The position numbers and the translations under genes were made by a program. Below are positions 1-11,257 of a stretch of DNA of 64,000 bases, piece by piece. Numbering within the stretch: position 1 is the stretch's first letter; each line of letters starts with the position of its first letter. Source of the DNA: Anomaloglossus baeobatrachus (lineage: Eukaryota > Chordata > Amphibia > Anura > Aromobatidae). The DNA lies in assembly GCF_048569485.1 (NCBI RefSeq), contig NC_134358.1:555646880-555710879 (forward strand), given 5' to 3'. The notes under the pieces were generated by a model. It was not told where the DNA came from. It saw only the letters and a list, made by a program, of their open reading frames with translations, and ran no database searches.

Positions 1-690
1 GCTCCCCGCGATCCGCTCTAACGTGAATAACAACAAGGAGCAAACCGAAGAGCCCGCCGGACCCACGCAAAAGAAATCATCCAAATAGTGAATCACTGAA
101 TGAACTCCTGCCACCTCCTTGACTACCCATTCCAAAAAAGTACTGAATGCCTCAAAATAAGCACACGAAATGGAACAGCCCATCGACAGGCAACGATCCA
201 CATAGTAATCACCATCCCACATACACCCTAAGAGATGAAGACTCTCTGGATGCACCAGGAGTAAACGAAAAGCTGCTTCCACATCCACCTTTGCCATCAG
301 AGCCCCCCACCCTGCAACCCTTAACAACTCCAAGGCCTTATCGAACGATACATAACATACCGCCGACAACTCTGGTGATATCCCATCATTCACCGACAAT
401 CCCGCCGGATAAGATAAATGATGAATGAGCCGAAATTTGTTCGGCTCCTTCTTAGGTACCACCCCAAGGGGGGAAATCCGTAAGTTGGAGAATGGCGGGT
501 CCTGGAATGGGCCCGCCATCCTCCCCAACTCCACCTCCTTTTACAGCTTTTCCTTCACCACCTCCGGATGTTCTTTTGCGGACCTCAAATTCCCCGGGCG
601 AAACACCGGTGCCTCAGATTCAAACAGAATCCGAAAACCCACCGTAAAACCACTTGTCAACAACTCTGCCGCCCGGACATCCGGGTATCT
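1..690 (-). pseudogene. DIRS reverse transcriptase, N-terminal part
   Basis: The minus-strand reading contains LPYLNRYPD near the start, then SPLGVVPKKEPNKFRLIHHL, the palm segments CLPMGCSISCAYFE and HYLDDFF. The last carries the catalytic YxDD box (YLDD, about 80-92). These are the usual reverse-transcriptase motifs in DIRS elements. The domain continues past position 1, so RNase H, methylase-like and recombinase parts are not visible. It is treated as a fossil. Confidence 0.75.
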
Positions 691-2806
691 ATTTAAATAG
701 GGAAGCATCGCCTCTACCCTCACTGGCGTCCTCCCTCTTTCCAGTCCCCTCCCCCGCCTTTCCTTTACATTTTTTGAAGCACCTGGCCAAGGAGTGGGAA
801 CCTCCACATCCGGAACACTCATGTTTGAACCGACATGAGGCCCCAAACTTACACTGTCCCTCATTATACTGCCAACAAGCCCCTTTTTTCTGCCCAGCCG
901 GGGACCCGCCACTCACACTCGGGCTCCCGGCACCCCCTCGAAAGGGCTGAGCCGGAGCCGTCATTAACCGCATCCACAAGGAAATATCCTTGTGATCCCA
1001 CCGGACACCAGGCCGCAGAGCCTTCCGTTGCCGGAACTGCTCGTCATACCTCAACCACCCTAGACCGCCGTACCCTCTATACGCCTCCCCTATCGCGTCC
1101 ATATAGCCAAATAGGGCGGAACAATGCTCTGGCTCCTTCTCCGCGATCACGCTGGCTAAGATCGCAAAGGCCTGTAGCCAGTTAGTAAACGTCCTCGGGA
1201 TCAACCTATACCTTCGTTTTTCTTCGTCCTCTTTCTCCTTTTTTGAATCACTGGGCTTCACTTTATCCAAATTAAACTTCTCCAAGGGAAGCAGGGAAAA
1301 AATTTCCACATACTCCCCTTTCCATATCTTTTCCCTCACCTCCTTTTTCAAATGGACCCCTAACGGACTTTCAAAACACACGTAAATTTCACTCTGCGCC
1401 CTATCATCCAACCGCACAACCTCATCCTCCTTTTCTTTTTCCTTTTCCGCCTCCTTACTCGCACCCACTTCAGCCGCCCCACCGACCGCCTGTTCCGCAC
1501 CTACCGCCGAGGTAGGGTCCCGCACCGCAACCTCGCGCACCAGCGCCCCTGTCTCCACCACCTCCGAAGGGCCCACCCACGCCCCCACCGGAGCCCCAGG
1601 CCCACTCCGACCTACCCGCTCCGCAGACAACCCCTGCAACACCCCCAAAAGCTGCCCTCAAAACTCTGGGCCCGGTAAACCTGACTGTCTGATCGCACCC
1701 GCCCCCTGCAAAACACTCCCCACAGAGGAACCCCCGCCCGCACTACCCACAGCATTAAACATTTCTGTCATCCGCTCACCAGGCTGCCGTTGAACCGAAG
1801 TCGGAACAGCCGTACCACGATCTTCCTGCTGCCGCTCCGTCCGACCCGCCGCTGCCATCGACCCTTCTTCCTCGCCGGAGTCTGACGTGCTGCCGAAGTC
1901 CTCAGGGGGGACCAGCGAGGGGACAGCCCGCACCTGGCGGCCGTCAACCCCCACAGTCACCGCACCCTGCTCCTCCGGGCGACTCCTGCTAGACCTCTTC
2001 CTTTTTGCGCGACGTGGCGCCCTGCCGCCATCCCTCCTCGCTGTTCTCATGTCCGACTGCTGCGCCGCCGCTTCTCCCTCCGATCTCAGTGGGCTCCCTC
2101 CCTGCCGACTGCAGGAAGGCCGTCCTGAGCTTGACCCTCGCTGGGAACACCCCCCAGCCCGATCCTCGCTGGGGGGGACCGTAATTGTGGACCTCATCCA
2201 TGCCTGCGAGCCACCGTACCCCTCCTCCGATCTCCTCCTGTCACCACTCCCATCTGCACCGGCCTTCCGTCCTGTAGCTCTCCCCTGCAGCCTGCAGGGA
2301 GTCTCCTCCGTTGGTCTGGGACGCCGGGCTCCACCCCCGGCTGGCACTTCACTGGGGGCTGCCATTACCGCTGCTCCGGTCTGGGGCTGTGCAGGCCGCG
2401 GACCGGAAGTAGGCCTCGCCGAAGCTCCGCCCACCCCCGACCCGCGGGATCTTCGACGAGGATTCCTCCCGGTGGCCGGCAGCTCCACTTGGTAAGTTGC
2501 AGGGCTCCGCTGCCCCGGAGGGTCCCCGCAGGGGCTCCTGGATCTCACTCTTCCCCTCCAGCTGGGGGAGTAGCGCTCCGGCGGTCGTGCCCGCCGAGCA
2601 CGTAGCAGCGGCCCGGGCGCTGGAGCAGCAGGCAGAACCGCTCCAGCACCACAGACCGCCGCCAGCTGCTGCCGCAGAGCGTCCACACCTAGGACCTCGG
2701 AGGCCCCACGCAGCAGCTCATTCAGGTCGGACATAGCAGCAGGCAGCACGCACGTCCTGGGGACACAAAATTTCCGGCGACAAAAGGGGAGTAACCAGGT
2801 CACCAC
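689..2806 (-). pseudogene. DIRS gag-like region (two open stretches)
   Basis: Two adjoining minus-strand open stretches, about 1,658-2,806 and 689-1,648. The upstream one is rich in Arg, Pro, Ser and Gly and has low complexity. The downstream one has a folded-looking part with the segment LPLEKFNLDK, then RTFTNWLQAF and RYDEQFRQRKAL, followed by a cysteine-rich tail with CWQYNEGQCKFGASCRFKH (a C-x7-C-x5-C-x3-H finger) and a second C/H cluster. This pattern is typical of ORF1 of DIRS elements in frogs and fish, which is thought to act as a nucleocapsid-like RNA-binding protein. The family call rests on recognising these signatures, not on a search. Confidence 0.7.
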
Positions 2807-2999
2807 CTCTCTTATACCTCCTACAACACCCCCACCCCTTTCCTGCTCTCCTCCAATCCCCCCTACAGCTCTTTTCTACCAATCCTATGAGCCCATATAT
2901 CCCCTGTCCCAACTAAACCACTTAACCCCTTCCTACCCTGCACCCTCCCGATCGTCATGGGGTCCGTTCACCCCTATGGGGCTCACTGCCCGTCTTTCT

Positions 3000-4440
3000 T
3001 CTTTGCACACTCGATTTAGTTCAGTGAGATTGGATTAAGACATCTGTGAACAGCAATTTTCACATTTTGTCACAGATGCTCACTTGGATTTCGGGCTGGA
3101 CTGTGACTCGGCCATTCACACACTGTTCTAAACCTTCCATTGTTGTTCTGGCAGGATGTTTTGGGTCATTGTCCTGTTGACAGATGAACCTACAACCAAG
3201 TCCCAAGTCTTGTGCAGCCTCTCACAGATTTTCCTTCAGGATTGCTCCATCCATTTTCCCATCAACAATAATGAGCTTTCCTGCCCCTGCTTAAGAACAG
3301 CTTCCCCACAGCAGGATGCTGCCTCCACCATGTGTGATGGTGGGGAGGGTGTTTTCAGGGTGATGTGCAGTGTACTTTTCACCACACATAGTGTTTTGCA
3401 TTCAGCTCAAAAAGTTCTCCTTCGGTCTCATCCGACCAGAGCACCTTCTTTCACATGCTCACTGTGTCCCATACATAGCATTATGCAAACTGCAAAAGGA
3501 ACTTCTTATAACTTGATTTCAAAAATGGTTTTCTTCTTGCCACTCTTCCATAATGGCCAGATTTGTTGAGTCTATGACTAATAATTGTCCTGTATACAGA
3601 TTCAGCCCCCTGAGCTGTGGATTTCTGAGGTTCTTCTAGTGCCCATCGGCCTCTTGGCTGCTTTTATAATTAGTGCTCTCCTTGCTTGGGATTTCAGTTT
3701 AGGTGGATGGCCATGTCTTGGAAGGTTTGCAGTTGTGCCATATTCCCCCAAATTTTGGATTGACCAGTGCTCCATGAGATGTTCAGAATTTGGGCTATTT
3801 TTTTTAACCTAACCCTGTTTTATTTTATAATTATTGAGTTTATTGCATCAGTTTTTTAACTTGTTTGTCATTACTTCATTTTAATGTACTGAAATTAAAG
3901 AAATATTTTTAACTACCTGATGGATGTGCTTCAATCACATTGCTGTGCTCCATCAACTGTCTCTGAGCACCCACAAGCAACATCTTCACCTGGCTCTTCT
4001 GCATTGTCAGAAGTGGTGAGCTTAATTTTTTTTCTTTTTTTTATAACCTAACCCTGCTTTACTTTTCTCCACAACTTTATCCCTGACCTGTCCGGTGTGT
4101 TCCTTGGTATTCATTATGCTATTTGATCCCTATTGTTCTCAAACAAACCTGTGGACTCAATTTACTAAGTAGGTGACTTCTGGAGGCAACTGGCCACTCA
4201 GAATTTATTTAGCGGTATCAGACTACAGGGGGCTGAATACAAATGCACATAACAATTTTCAGATAAATATTTTTTTAAATATTTAGAAAACCATGTATCA
4301 TTTCCTTTACACTTTACAAATACCTGCTATTTTGTGTAGGTATAGCACATAAAATAACCCAAAAACTACATTTAAGTTTGTATGGGAGTAACGTGTAACA
4401 ATGTGGAAAAGTTCACAGGGTATGAATACTTTTTCAAACC
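3000..4440 (-). mobile_element. Tc1/mariner-like DNA transposon relic
   Basis: The right side (4,190-4,437) carries a typical Tc1 end, with GGGGGCTGAATACAAATGCA followed further on by GTATGAATACTTTTTCAA. The minus strand at about 3,010-3,780 resembles Tc1 transposase coding sequence, including remnants of the catalytic region (GQDNDPKH-like near 3,150-3,200 and VWSDE-like near 3,430). The frame is badly decayed by stops and frameshifts, so it is non-functional. The left terminal repeat is missing, probably lost where the DIRS element adjoins. Element identity is fairly secure; exact ends are not. Confidence 0.7.
3818..4044. mobile_element. Short insertion in the Tc1 relic, flanked by 12-bp direct repeats
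   Basis: The motif AACCTAACCCTG occurs at 3,806-3,817 and again at 4,045-4,056. Known Tc1 relatives have this motif once, so the 227 bp between them looks like an insertion with a target duplication. The insert is AT-rich and has T-rich ends. I do not recognise its family. A local duplication is the alternative. Confidence 0.45.
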
Positions 4441-5100
4441 ACATATATACATATGTGTATAAAACTAATGCTATATACCATATATACTAATATTCTTTAT
4501 CAGATATTTTTAAGCACCAGCAGATCCCATTGTATTTGAAAGTGAGTTACTAGCCGTGCACTTTTCTTGCATTATTCTCCTCGGGGGATAAGAGACAGTA
4601 AAATTGATTATTGGGCTGCAGTGAAAGAAAATAAGGGAAAATAGGATAGAAGAGTAATCAAGTGCACTGGACAGGACAGAAGACTATCACACTAACTTTA
4701 GTTATTATCCCTTCTAATGCTGCTCAATGGTCTGCAACCATATTACACAATCCCATCCTAATGCCTTATACAGGAGACAGACAAATCAAATACATTTTCT
4801 CTCTATATGCCATTATCCCTTGGAGCAGAGTACTAAGCTGTTGCATTCACCAGGGCTTTTGAGATTGGTCTTGGTAAAAAACAGGATTTTAAAAGAGATT
4901 TCACAACCACCATATTTGCTAGAATAAATTAATTTAGGACAGGATGATGTATTGTAGTCCATGGACATATTAAAGGAATCTCTAATTAAATTCCCCACCA
5001 TGGGCCGGCAACTATCTGTGTCATGTATGATGCCGGGACTCTTGGTGGGGTGTATAAAAGGCTAAAGGCCCTCTGAATAGGAAAAAGGCTAAAGTGATGA
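4441..5100. other. No gene or repeat recognised
   Basis: AT-rich sequence between the Tc1 relic and the minisatellite. No long open frame and no repeat structure stood out. Confidence 0.5.
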
Positions 5101-5109
5101 GAGCCATGA

Positions 5110-6206
5110 AGTATAATCAGATAAATAAAGGTCAGGGAAGGAAGAATTCACTCAATAGAGTAGTAAACATGAAGGTCAGGACAGGCAGAATTCACTCAAT
5201 AGAATAGTAAAGATGAAGGTTAGGGAAGACAGAATTTACTCAATAGAGTAGTAAAGATAAAGGTCAGGGCAGGCAGAATTTACTCAATAGAGTAGTAAAG
5301 ATAAAGGTCAGGGAAGGCAGAATTCACTCAATAGAGTAGTAAGCTTAGGGAAGGCAGAATTCACTCAATAGAGTAGTAAAGATGAAGGTCAGGGCAGGTA
5401 GAATTCACTCAGTAGAGTTGGAAAGATAAAGGTCAGGGCAGGCAGAATTTACTCAATAGAGTACTAAAGAAAAAGGTCAGGGAAGGCAGAATGTACTCAA
5501 TAGAGTAGTAAAGATGAAAGTCAGGGAGGGCAGAATTCACTCAATAGAGTAGTAAAGATGAAGGTCAGGGAGGGCAGAATTCACTCAATAGAGTAGTAAA
5601 CATGAAGGTCAGGGCAGGTAGAATTCACTCAGTAGAGTTGGAAAGATAAAGGTCAGGGCAGGCAGAATTTACTCAATAGAGTACTAAAGAAAAAGGTCAG
5701 GGAAGGCAGAATGTACTCAATAGAGTAGTAAGGTTAGGGAAGGCAGAATTCACTCAATAGAGTAGTAAAGATGAAGGTCAGGGAGGGCAGAACTCACTCA
5801 ATAGAGTAGTAAACATGAAGGTCAGGGCAGGTAGAATTAGTAAAGATGAAGGTCAAGGAAGGCAGATTTCACTCAATAGAACAGTAAATATGGAGGTCAG
5901 GGAAGGCAAAATTTACTCAATAGAGTAGTAAAGATGAAGGTGAGGGAAGGGAAGGCAGAATTCACACAATAGGGTAGTAGAGATGAAAGTCAGGAGTCCA
6001 GGACATGCAGAATTAACTCATTAGAATAGTAAAGATGAAGGTCAGGAAGGCAGCATTGACTCAATAGAGTAGTAAAGATGAAGGTCAGGGAAGGCAGAAT
6101 TCACTCAATAGAGCAGTAAAGATGAAGGTCAGGGAAGGCAGAATTCACTCAATAGTGTAGTAAAAATGAAGGTCAGGGCAGGAAGCAAACAAGGGCAGGA
6201 TACAAG
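5110..6206. repeat. Minisatellite, about 44-bp unit, roughly 24 copies
   Basis: The unit contains AAGGTCAGGGAAGGCAGAAT followed by TCACTCAATAGAGTAGTAAA. Successive ACTCAATAG motifs are 44-45 bp apart. Some units are shortened (near 5,340, 5,730 and 5,840), which suggests unequal exchange. A single unit with its right flank (GGAAGCAAACAAGGGCA) recurs in reverse complement at 32,247-32,330. The array therefore seems to be an internal expansion of a dispersed repeat. Confidence 0.9.
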
Positions 6207-6696
6207 CCTGATTAAAAACTCAAAGACAAGTCAGAATCACATCTTATCCTAGTTCCTGTAGGTACTCAATGGGGAAGATGAGCTCAGATGAAGTTCTTTA
6301 GAAGATTGGGAATTAAGATTTGTGCCCTAGAGGTAGAATCAAACATCTCAGCAAAGAGACAGTGATAATATCCACATGACCACACCTATAGAACAGCAGA
6401 ATAGGGCTATGCAATTTGCCAACAAGTAGAAAACCAACAACAGTGGCCAAGGCGGTGGTAAGGAACCATAAAAGTCTTTTGGTATGAAGCAGAAAGACCT
6501 TTAAGTCTTCTTGGGAACCAGGGTGCAATTTGGATCTATGCCCTCTTTACTATGATCCCCATAGCAGGTAAAACGACCAGATATCTGTATAGATTGTGTA
6601 GGGCCCCATTATCTATAATATCTAACATGAAAGGTCATATTATAAAATTGGGAGGATATTGTATTAAAACTTCCCACTAGAGAGTAATGTTGGATT
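6207..6696. other. No gene or repeat recognised
   Basis: Flank of the minisatellite up to the solo LTR. No convincing coding sequence. A 71-residue minus-strand open frame has no recognisable features. Confidence 0.45.
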
Positions 6697-6700
6697 TTTA

Positions 6701-7882
6701 TGTCGCGGGCGGAGGAGGGGACGCTGCACTCTCCCACTGCTCGGGTCCGGCTGCTGCTGCTCGGTGGTGGCTCGAGCGGTGGGCCGGATCCCGGGGACTC
6801 GAGCGGCGTTCCTCGCCCGTGAGTGAAAAGGGTGGGGATTGATTGTGGGGATTTGAGATTGTCCGTGATGCCACCCACGGTTGTGGTGAGGTTGTGACAC
6901 CACCGCTGCTCTGGACGGGGATCCCGGGAGCGATGACAGGGAGCAGCCTGGATGTTAGTTCTCCCCTCCGTGGGCAGGGGGGTTGGTTGTCCCGGGGCCC
7001 AGTGATGGGGGTAGGGGTGAATGGCAGGCGGGTTACGGGGCCTGGTGAGGTGCAGGGTCGCGGGGGCAGCGCTGTGCCGCATGGCACTGTGGTACTCACT
7101 CAGCCAATGATGAGGACACAGTTCTCGGTAAAACACACGGCTGGATGGATGGGTCCCACAGACGGCTGCGATGTTTCTCCTCCCGGCAGGTTGATGGTGA
7201 CTGCCTTTCCCTGAACCTGTGTAACGTGTACGGTTCCAATGGGTTCCCACCGGTAACCCACTCCCAGAGCTTGGATGGGTGCTGAAGGAGCCCCTTTTGC
7301 CCGCAGGCTCTGGCCCTGGGAACTTTAGCCTTGGCGGTGACTGTGTTTCCCTCTCTCAGTTGGACGGTTGCCTTCTGACGGGACTTGGCTGCTGGGAAAC
7401 CTAGGAGGTTCCCTTCGCTAACGAATTTGGCAAATTCACGGCGACTCCTAGCCTTGCCGGGGTCCGTAAGTCCGTCGGATGGTGCTGGCTTCTCTTTGCG
7501 TACCGGTCCGGTACCGCCGGGCCACCGCCCGTCCACGGTCCTTACGGCTAGCTCCAATAGGCCACTCCTGCAGACGGTCACCACCGTCCGCCAACCTTGC
7601 TGATCCGTCCGGGCCACACACCCGGACCACTTTCAGGCTGCTTAACTGCCACTTTCCTCCTTCCACTTTCACCTCCAAACTCTATCTCTGCTACTTTTCC
7701 CGCCTCCAGGACTGTGAACTCCTCGGTGGGTGGGGCCAACCGCCTGGCCCACCCCCTGGTGTGGACATCAGCCCCTGGAGGAAGGCAACAAGGGTTTTTG
7801 TCTGACTTCGGTGTGCCTGACCGGGAGTGTGGGGTGTGTTGGTGTTGTGCTTGTGACGTCCTGGCTTGTCCAGGGCGCCACA
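6701..7882 (-). mobile_element. Solo LTR of the TGTGRCGCC family
   Basis: On the minus strand the unit begins TGTGGCGCCCTGGACAAGCC at 7,882 and ends CCGCCCGCGACA at 6,701. Both ends match the LTRs of the 25,870-30,373 element. It is flanked by TTTA at 6,697-6,700 and TTTA at 7,883-7,886, a 4-bp target duplication. No internal retroelement sequence is present, so this is a solo LTR left by LTR-LTR recombination. It is CpG-rich. The open frames crossing it are coincidental. Confidence 0.85.
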
Positions 7883-7886
7883 TTTA

Positions 7887-9135
7887 CTCATCTGGTCTTA
7901 GGCTCCACTACAGTATATCCACTGTCTCTACCAACCCCTGAAGCCATTTTGTAGGACCCACGGGAATTGATGACTTTTATTTGGGTGTCTGGTAGGTCTC
8001 CTGTTATTCCTGGAGCCTCATGAATATTGAGCAACAGTTGACAAGTATGAAATAAACCAAGATGGTCATAGATGGGGAGATACTTCATTGACATCTTTCG
8101 TCAGGGAGTTATCTTCGGTTTATTAAGATCCTTAATTGTGCCAGGAGCTTGATTGTTGAAGCCAGGGGAACTGTGGGTAGCAGTTGGTGGGGGGTCAAAG
8201 AACATTTGTTACTGGTTAATAGACTGAACAAAGTAAGCTTTGACTAAAGTGGAGCTTGGAGATGACACATTCGGAAAGACAAAGCCATGGTGCTGAACCA
8301 GGATCTATTGGCAAGATGATGTATTAGGATGTGGCCCAACGAAGAGGGCTGAATGTGGCGTGTAACCAGTTATGCTATTGTAGTAGGTCTGATCCAGTGC
8401 CAATAACACAATAGAGCAAGAGCCTCACCAACAGAAAGAACTCCTGTTTGGGGATTTGTGATAGGACTCCTGGACTTGGCTGGTGGGATGGAGCTAACCT
8501 TCTGTGGATTCCATCAAGTAATACTTCTCCTCTTTAGAGTCATACTTCTGTTAAAGAATTATCATGTACCCTAACACCTATAACTATTACAACTTGATGT
8601 TGTAATATTCATGAGAAGCTACAAACTAAGAGATTATATTGGTGCTCCTTAAAGAACGTGTAGCCTCCTTTGTGGGGTTTGGACTTCAATTATTGTCTCC
8701 TTGTTGCACACGGAACTGTACTTTGGTTACAGTGTAGAAATAACATGATGGGCATGTTGCGTGTCGAAGTCCATGAAATGAGGTGGAACATCAGTATCTG
8801 AGGAACCACGGAGGCTCAGGGTGGCTCCTTGCAAAGTGATTGGTGCAACCCAACCCACAACTGGTGCATAGACAGGGCAGGCTGTGACAGTCAATGACTA
8901 CTCAGAGAGAAACTGCGGCTCGTCAGAGCAGGCTGTGTAGCCGATGTAGTCAGTTGGTGGAACTTGACCTTATGGGAACTCCAATGGAGTTGAGATCCAC
9001 AACCCACACTTAGAACATCTTATTTTTATAAGATCAGATCTCAGGAACCTAATCAAGTATATTAAGAAAATACTTCTGTATATTCCTCATTTTCTAAAAA
9101 AAGCATCATCACAGCTATAAAATGCATAGTATGCC
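7887..9135. other. No gene or repeat recognised
   Basis: About 1.2 kb of mixed-composition sequence with no long open frame, tandem repeat or element terminus that I could identify. Confidence 0.45.
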
Positions 9136-9138
9136 TTA

Positions 9139-9709
9139 AGGCCTCGTTACACACAACGACGTATCTAATGATATATCGCCGAGGTCACGGATTCCGTGAC
9201 GCACATCCGGCATCGTTAGCGACGTCGTTGCGTGTGACACCAACGAACGGCTGTTAACGATCAAAAATACTCACCTAATCGTTGATTGTTGACACGTCCT
9301 TCATTTTTAAAAAAATCGTTGATTTTTGGGGACGCAAGTTGTTCGTCGTTCCCGAGGCAGCACACATCGCTACATGTGACACCTCGGGAACGACGAACTA
9401 CAGCTTACCTGCGGCCGCCGGCAATGAGGAAGGAAGGAGGTGGGCGGGATGTTACGGCCACTCATCTCCGCCCCTTCGCTTCTATTGGGCGGCCGCTTAG
9501 TGACGCCGCTGTGACGCCGCACAAACCGCCCCCTTAGAAAGGAGGTGGTTCGCCGGCAACAGCGACGTCGCTAAGCAGGTAAGTCCGTGTGACGGGGCCT
9601 AACGATATTGTGCGCCACGGGTAGCGATTTGCCCGTGACGCACAAACGACGGGGGCGGGTACGCTCGCTACCGATATCGCCAGCGATATCGCTGAGTGTG
9701 ACGGGGCCT
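9139..9709. mobile_element. Harbinger-type MITE, copy 1
   Basis: The left end AGGCCTCGTTACACACAACG mirrors the right end GAGTGTGACGGGGCCT, and TTA/TAA flanks the element. It is rich in CpG palindromes such as CGATATCG and shares long internal stretches with copies at 23,019, 42,265, 56,355 and 57,041. The 3-bp TWA target and inverted termini point to the PIF/Harbinger superfamily. No transposase is present. Confidence 0.75.
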
Positions 9710-10222
9710 TAAGAATCAACACGCGGAATTGTATACCTTCCCAGATTCTGAACAGAATTTTTTTTTCTATTTCATGAGATGCTGCACTGACTGCCAGGAC
9801 CCAAACACCACCTTTTCCCCCCTAGAAAGACACCACACAGTTCTTTATAAGTTAAATTACTTTTATTTTCACTTATGGAGAGGCATAGGGAAAAAACATC
9901 TCATCTTTTACTTTGGCATACATTATGGTCGCAGCTTTCAAATTAGGCATTACCAGCCAACACCATGGGGTTTTGGAAATGTTCCGCCACCGGCCGTCCG
10001 GTGCGGGTATTTCACCACCACTTTTCCTACCCCTTCCGCCAAAGAGCAGCACAGCACTAGCAAGCTGCGACCCCCCCCCCCATAAACCACAGTACCTGAG
10101 CCATCTCCTCGCACATTCCCACTATCAACCCATCCGAAACCGCATCATTGAAGATGCACCCGCTCCCTCATAAGGACAGCAAAGTTAATACCTTCCATCT
10201 GGCGGTACCACACCAACAATTT

Positions 10223-10230
<8 letters not shown>
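9710..10230. other. Unassigned sequence
   Basis: It ends in an AT run where the Helitron is inserted and probably continues at 13,790. The origin was not recognised. Open frames are short and featureless. Confidence 0.4.

Positions 10231-10259
<29 letters not shown>
10231..10259. repeat. (AT)n microsatellite, left part of the Helitron target
   Basis: Alternating AT that resumes at 13,765-13,790 on the far side of the Helitron, so the original repeat was split by the insertion. Confidence 0.85.
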
Positions 10260-10262
<3 letters not shown>

Positions 10263-10281
10263 ATATATATAATTGCCTTAT

Positions 10282-10284
<3 letters not shown>

Positions 10285-10315
<31 letters not shown>

Positions 10316-10316
10316 A
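10285..10316. repeat. (TCTG)n microsatellite
   Basis: About eight tandem CTGT units just inside the Helitron 5' end. Confidence 0.9.
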
Positions 10317-10584
10317 TGCTTCAAAATTGTGTCCTTCCGGTGACATTGTGTCCTTACGGTGACACAAAGCTGATTGGCCGCTGGGCTCGCCATGGCCCCG
10401 CCCCCCCACACCGATTGGCCGCTCGCCCAGGCTGCGCCCCCACACGGATTGGCCAGCCGCTCGCCCAGCCTCCGCCCCCCCCACAGATTGGCCTCTCGCC
10501 CCGGCACCCTGCAGGCATTGGCAATTCGGCCACGCCACGCCCCGCCCCCCTCACGCAACGCACGTTAGCTCTGGCCCCGCCCAC

Positions 10585-10722
10585 CTCCCCACGCGCATTC
10601 CCCGAACTGACAGGGCTGTCACGGAGGTGAGTACTGTACTCCCCCCCCCTCTCTCCCCCCCCGCGCATTCCCCGAACTGACACGGCTGTTAAGGGGGGTG
10701 AGTACTGTACTCCCCCCCCCCC
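10585..10722. repeat. Two-copy tandem duplication, about 78 bp
   Basis: The motif CGCATTCCCCGAACTGACA, followed by a segment ending GTGAGTACTGTACTCCCC, occurs twice in tandem. Confidence 0.75.
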
Positions 10723-10732
10723 CATCCCCCAT

Positions 10733-10777
10733 CCCCCGCTCGCACGGGAGTGGTGTGGGCTCCCGTGCGAGCGGGGG
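10733..10777. repeat. Perfect 18-bp inverted repeat (hairpin)
   Basis: Left arm CCCCCGCTCGCACGGGAG (10,733-10,750) is exactly complementary to the right arm (10,760-10,777), with a 9-base loop. The stem is very GC-rich. Confidence 0.9.
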
Positions 10778-11039
10778 ACGGGATACGTTGGCATGGTTAC
10801 AAGCGCATCGAGGTCCTGTAGCGGCGGAAGATCCACACGCACACACACACACACACACACATCAGCTCACACTCACTCTCACACTCACTCTCACACACAC
10901 ATCACATCGCATCCACACACTCACAGCATCCGGCGATATCCCTTGCTTCTCGGCCTCGATACTGTGCTGTTGTGACCTTCCAGGACCTGACGGAGGATCA
11001 CATGGCCAGAAGCATGTGGTATCTCCGGATGTTGTGACT

Positions 11040-11245
11040 GTGAGCGCGTATGTGCGATATCGTCAGTGTCTGTGTGTGTGAGTGTATGCGATCGGGTGTG
11101 TGTGTGTCGGGATCGGGTGTGTGTGAGTGGATGTGATCGTGTGTGTGAGTGGATGCGATCGTGTGTGTGAGTGTCGGGATCGGGTGTGTGTGAGTGTATG
11201 CGATCGTGTGTGTGAGTGGATGCGATCGTGTGTGTGAGTGTCGCC
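11040..11245. repeat. GT-rich minisatellite
   Basis: Repeats built from GTGTGTGAGTGGATGCGATC with variants (GTATGCG, GTCGGGATCGG). The unit length is irregular, near 25-30 bp. Confidence 0.8.
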
Positions 11246-11257
11246 AGAGGAGCACGG

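Larger units (their letters stand above)
1..2990 (-). mobile_element. DIRS-like tyrosine-recombinase retroelement, 5' part, running off the window
   Basis: A fossil retroelement on the minus strand. Reading from about 2,900 down to 1 it shows a gag-like region, then a CCCH/CCHC-type zinc-finger segment, then a reverse transcriptase. The order and the protein signatures match DIRS-type elements, which are abundant in frogs and use a tyrosine recombinase instead of an integrase. The recombinase end lies outside the window, so its state cannot be judged. The 5' boundary is approximate: Tc1-like sequence begins near 3,000, so the DIRS element may have landed in or beside that transposon. The copy looks broken, with a few disruptions. 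Confidence 0.75.

Noticed and set aside
5110-6206. CRISPR-like array (regular ~44-bp repeats)
   Set aside because: The units are continuous with no unique spacers, and the genome is vertebrate.
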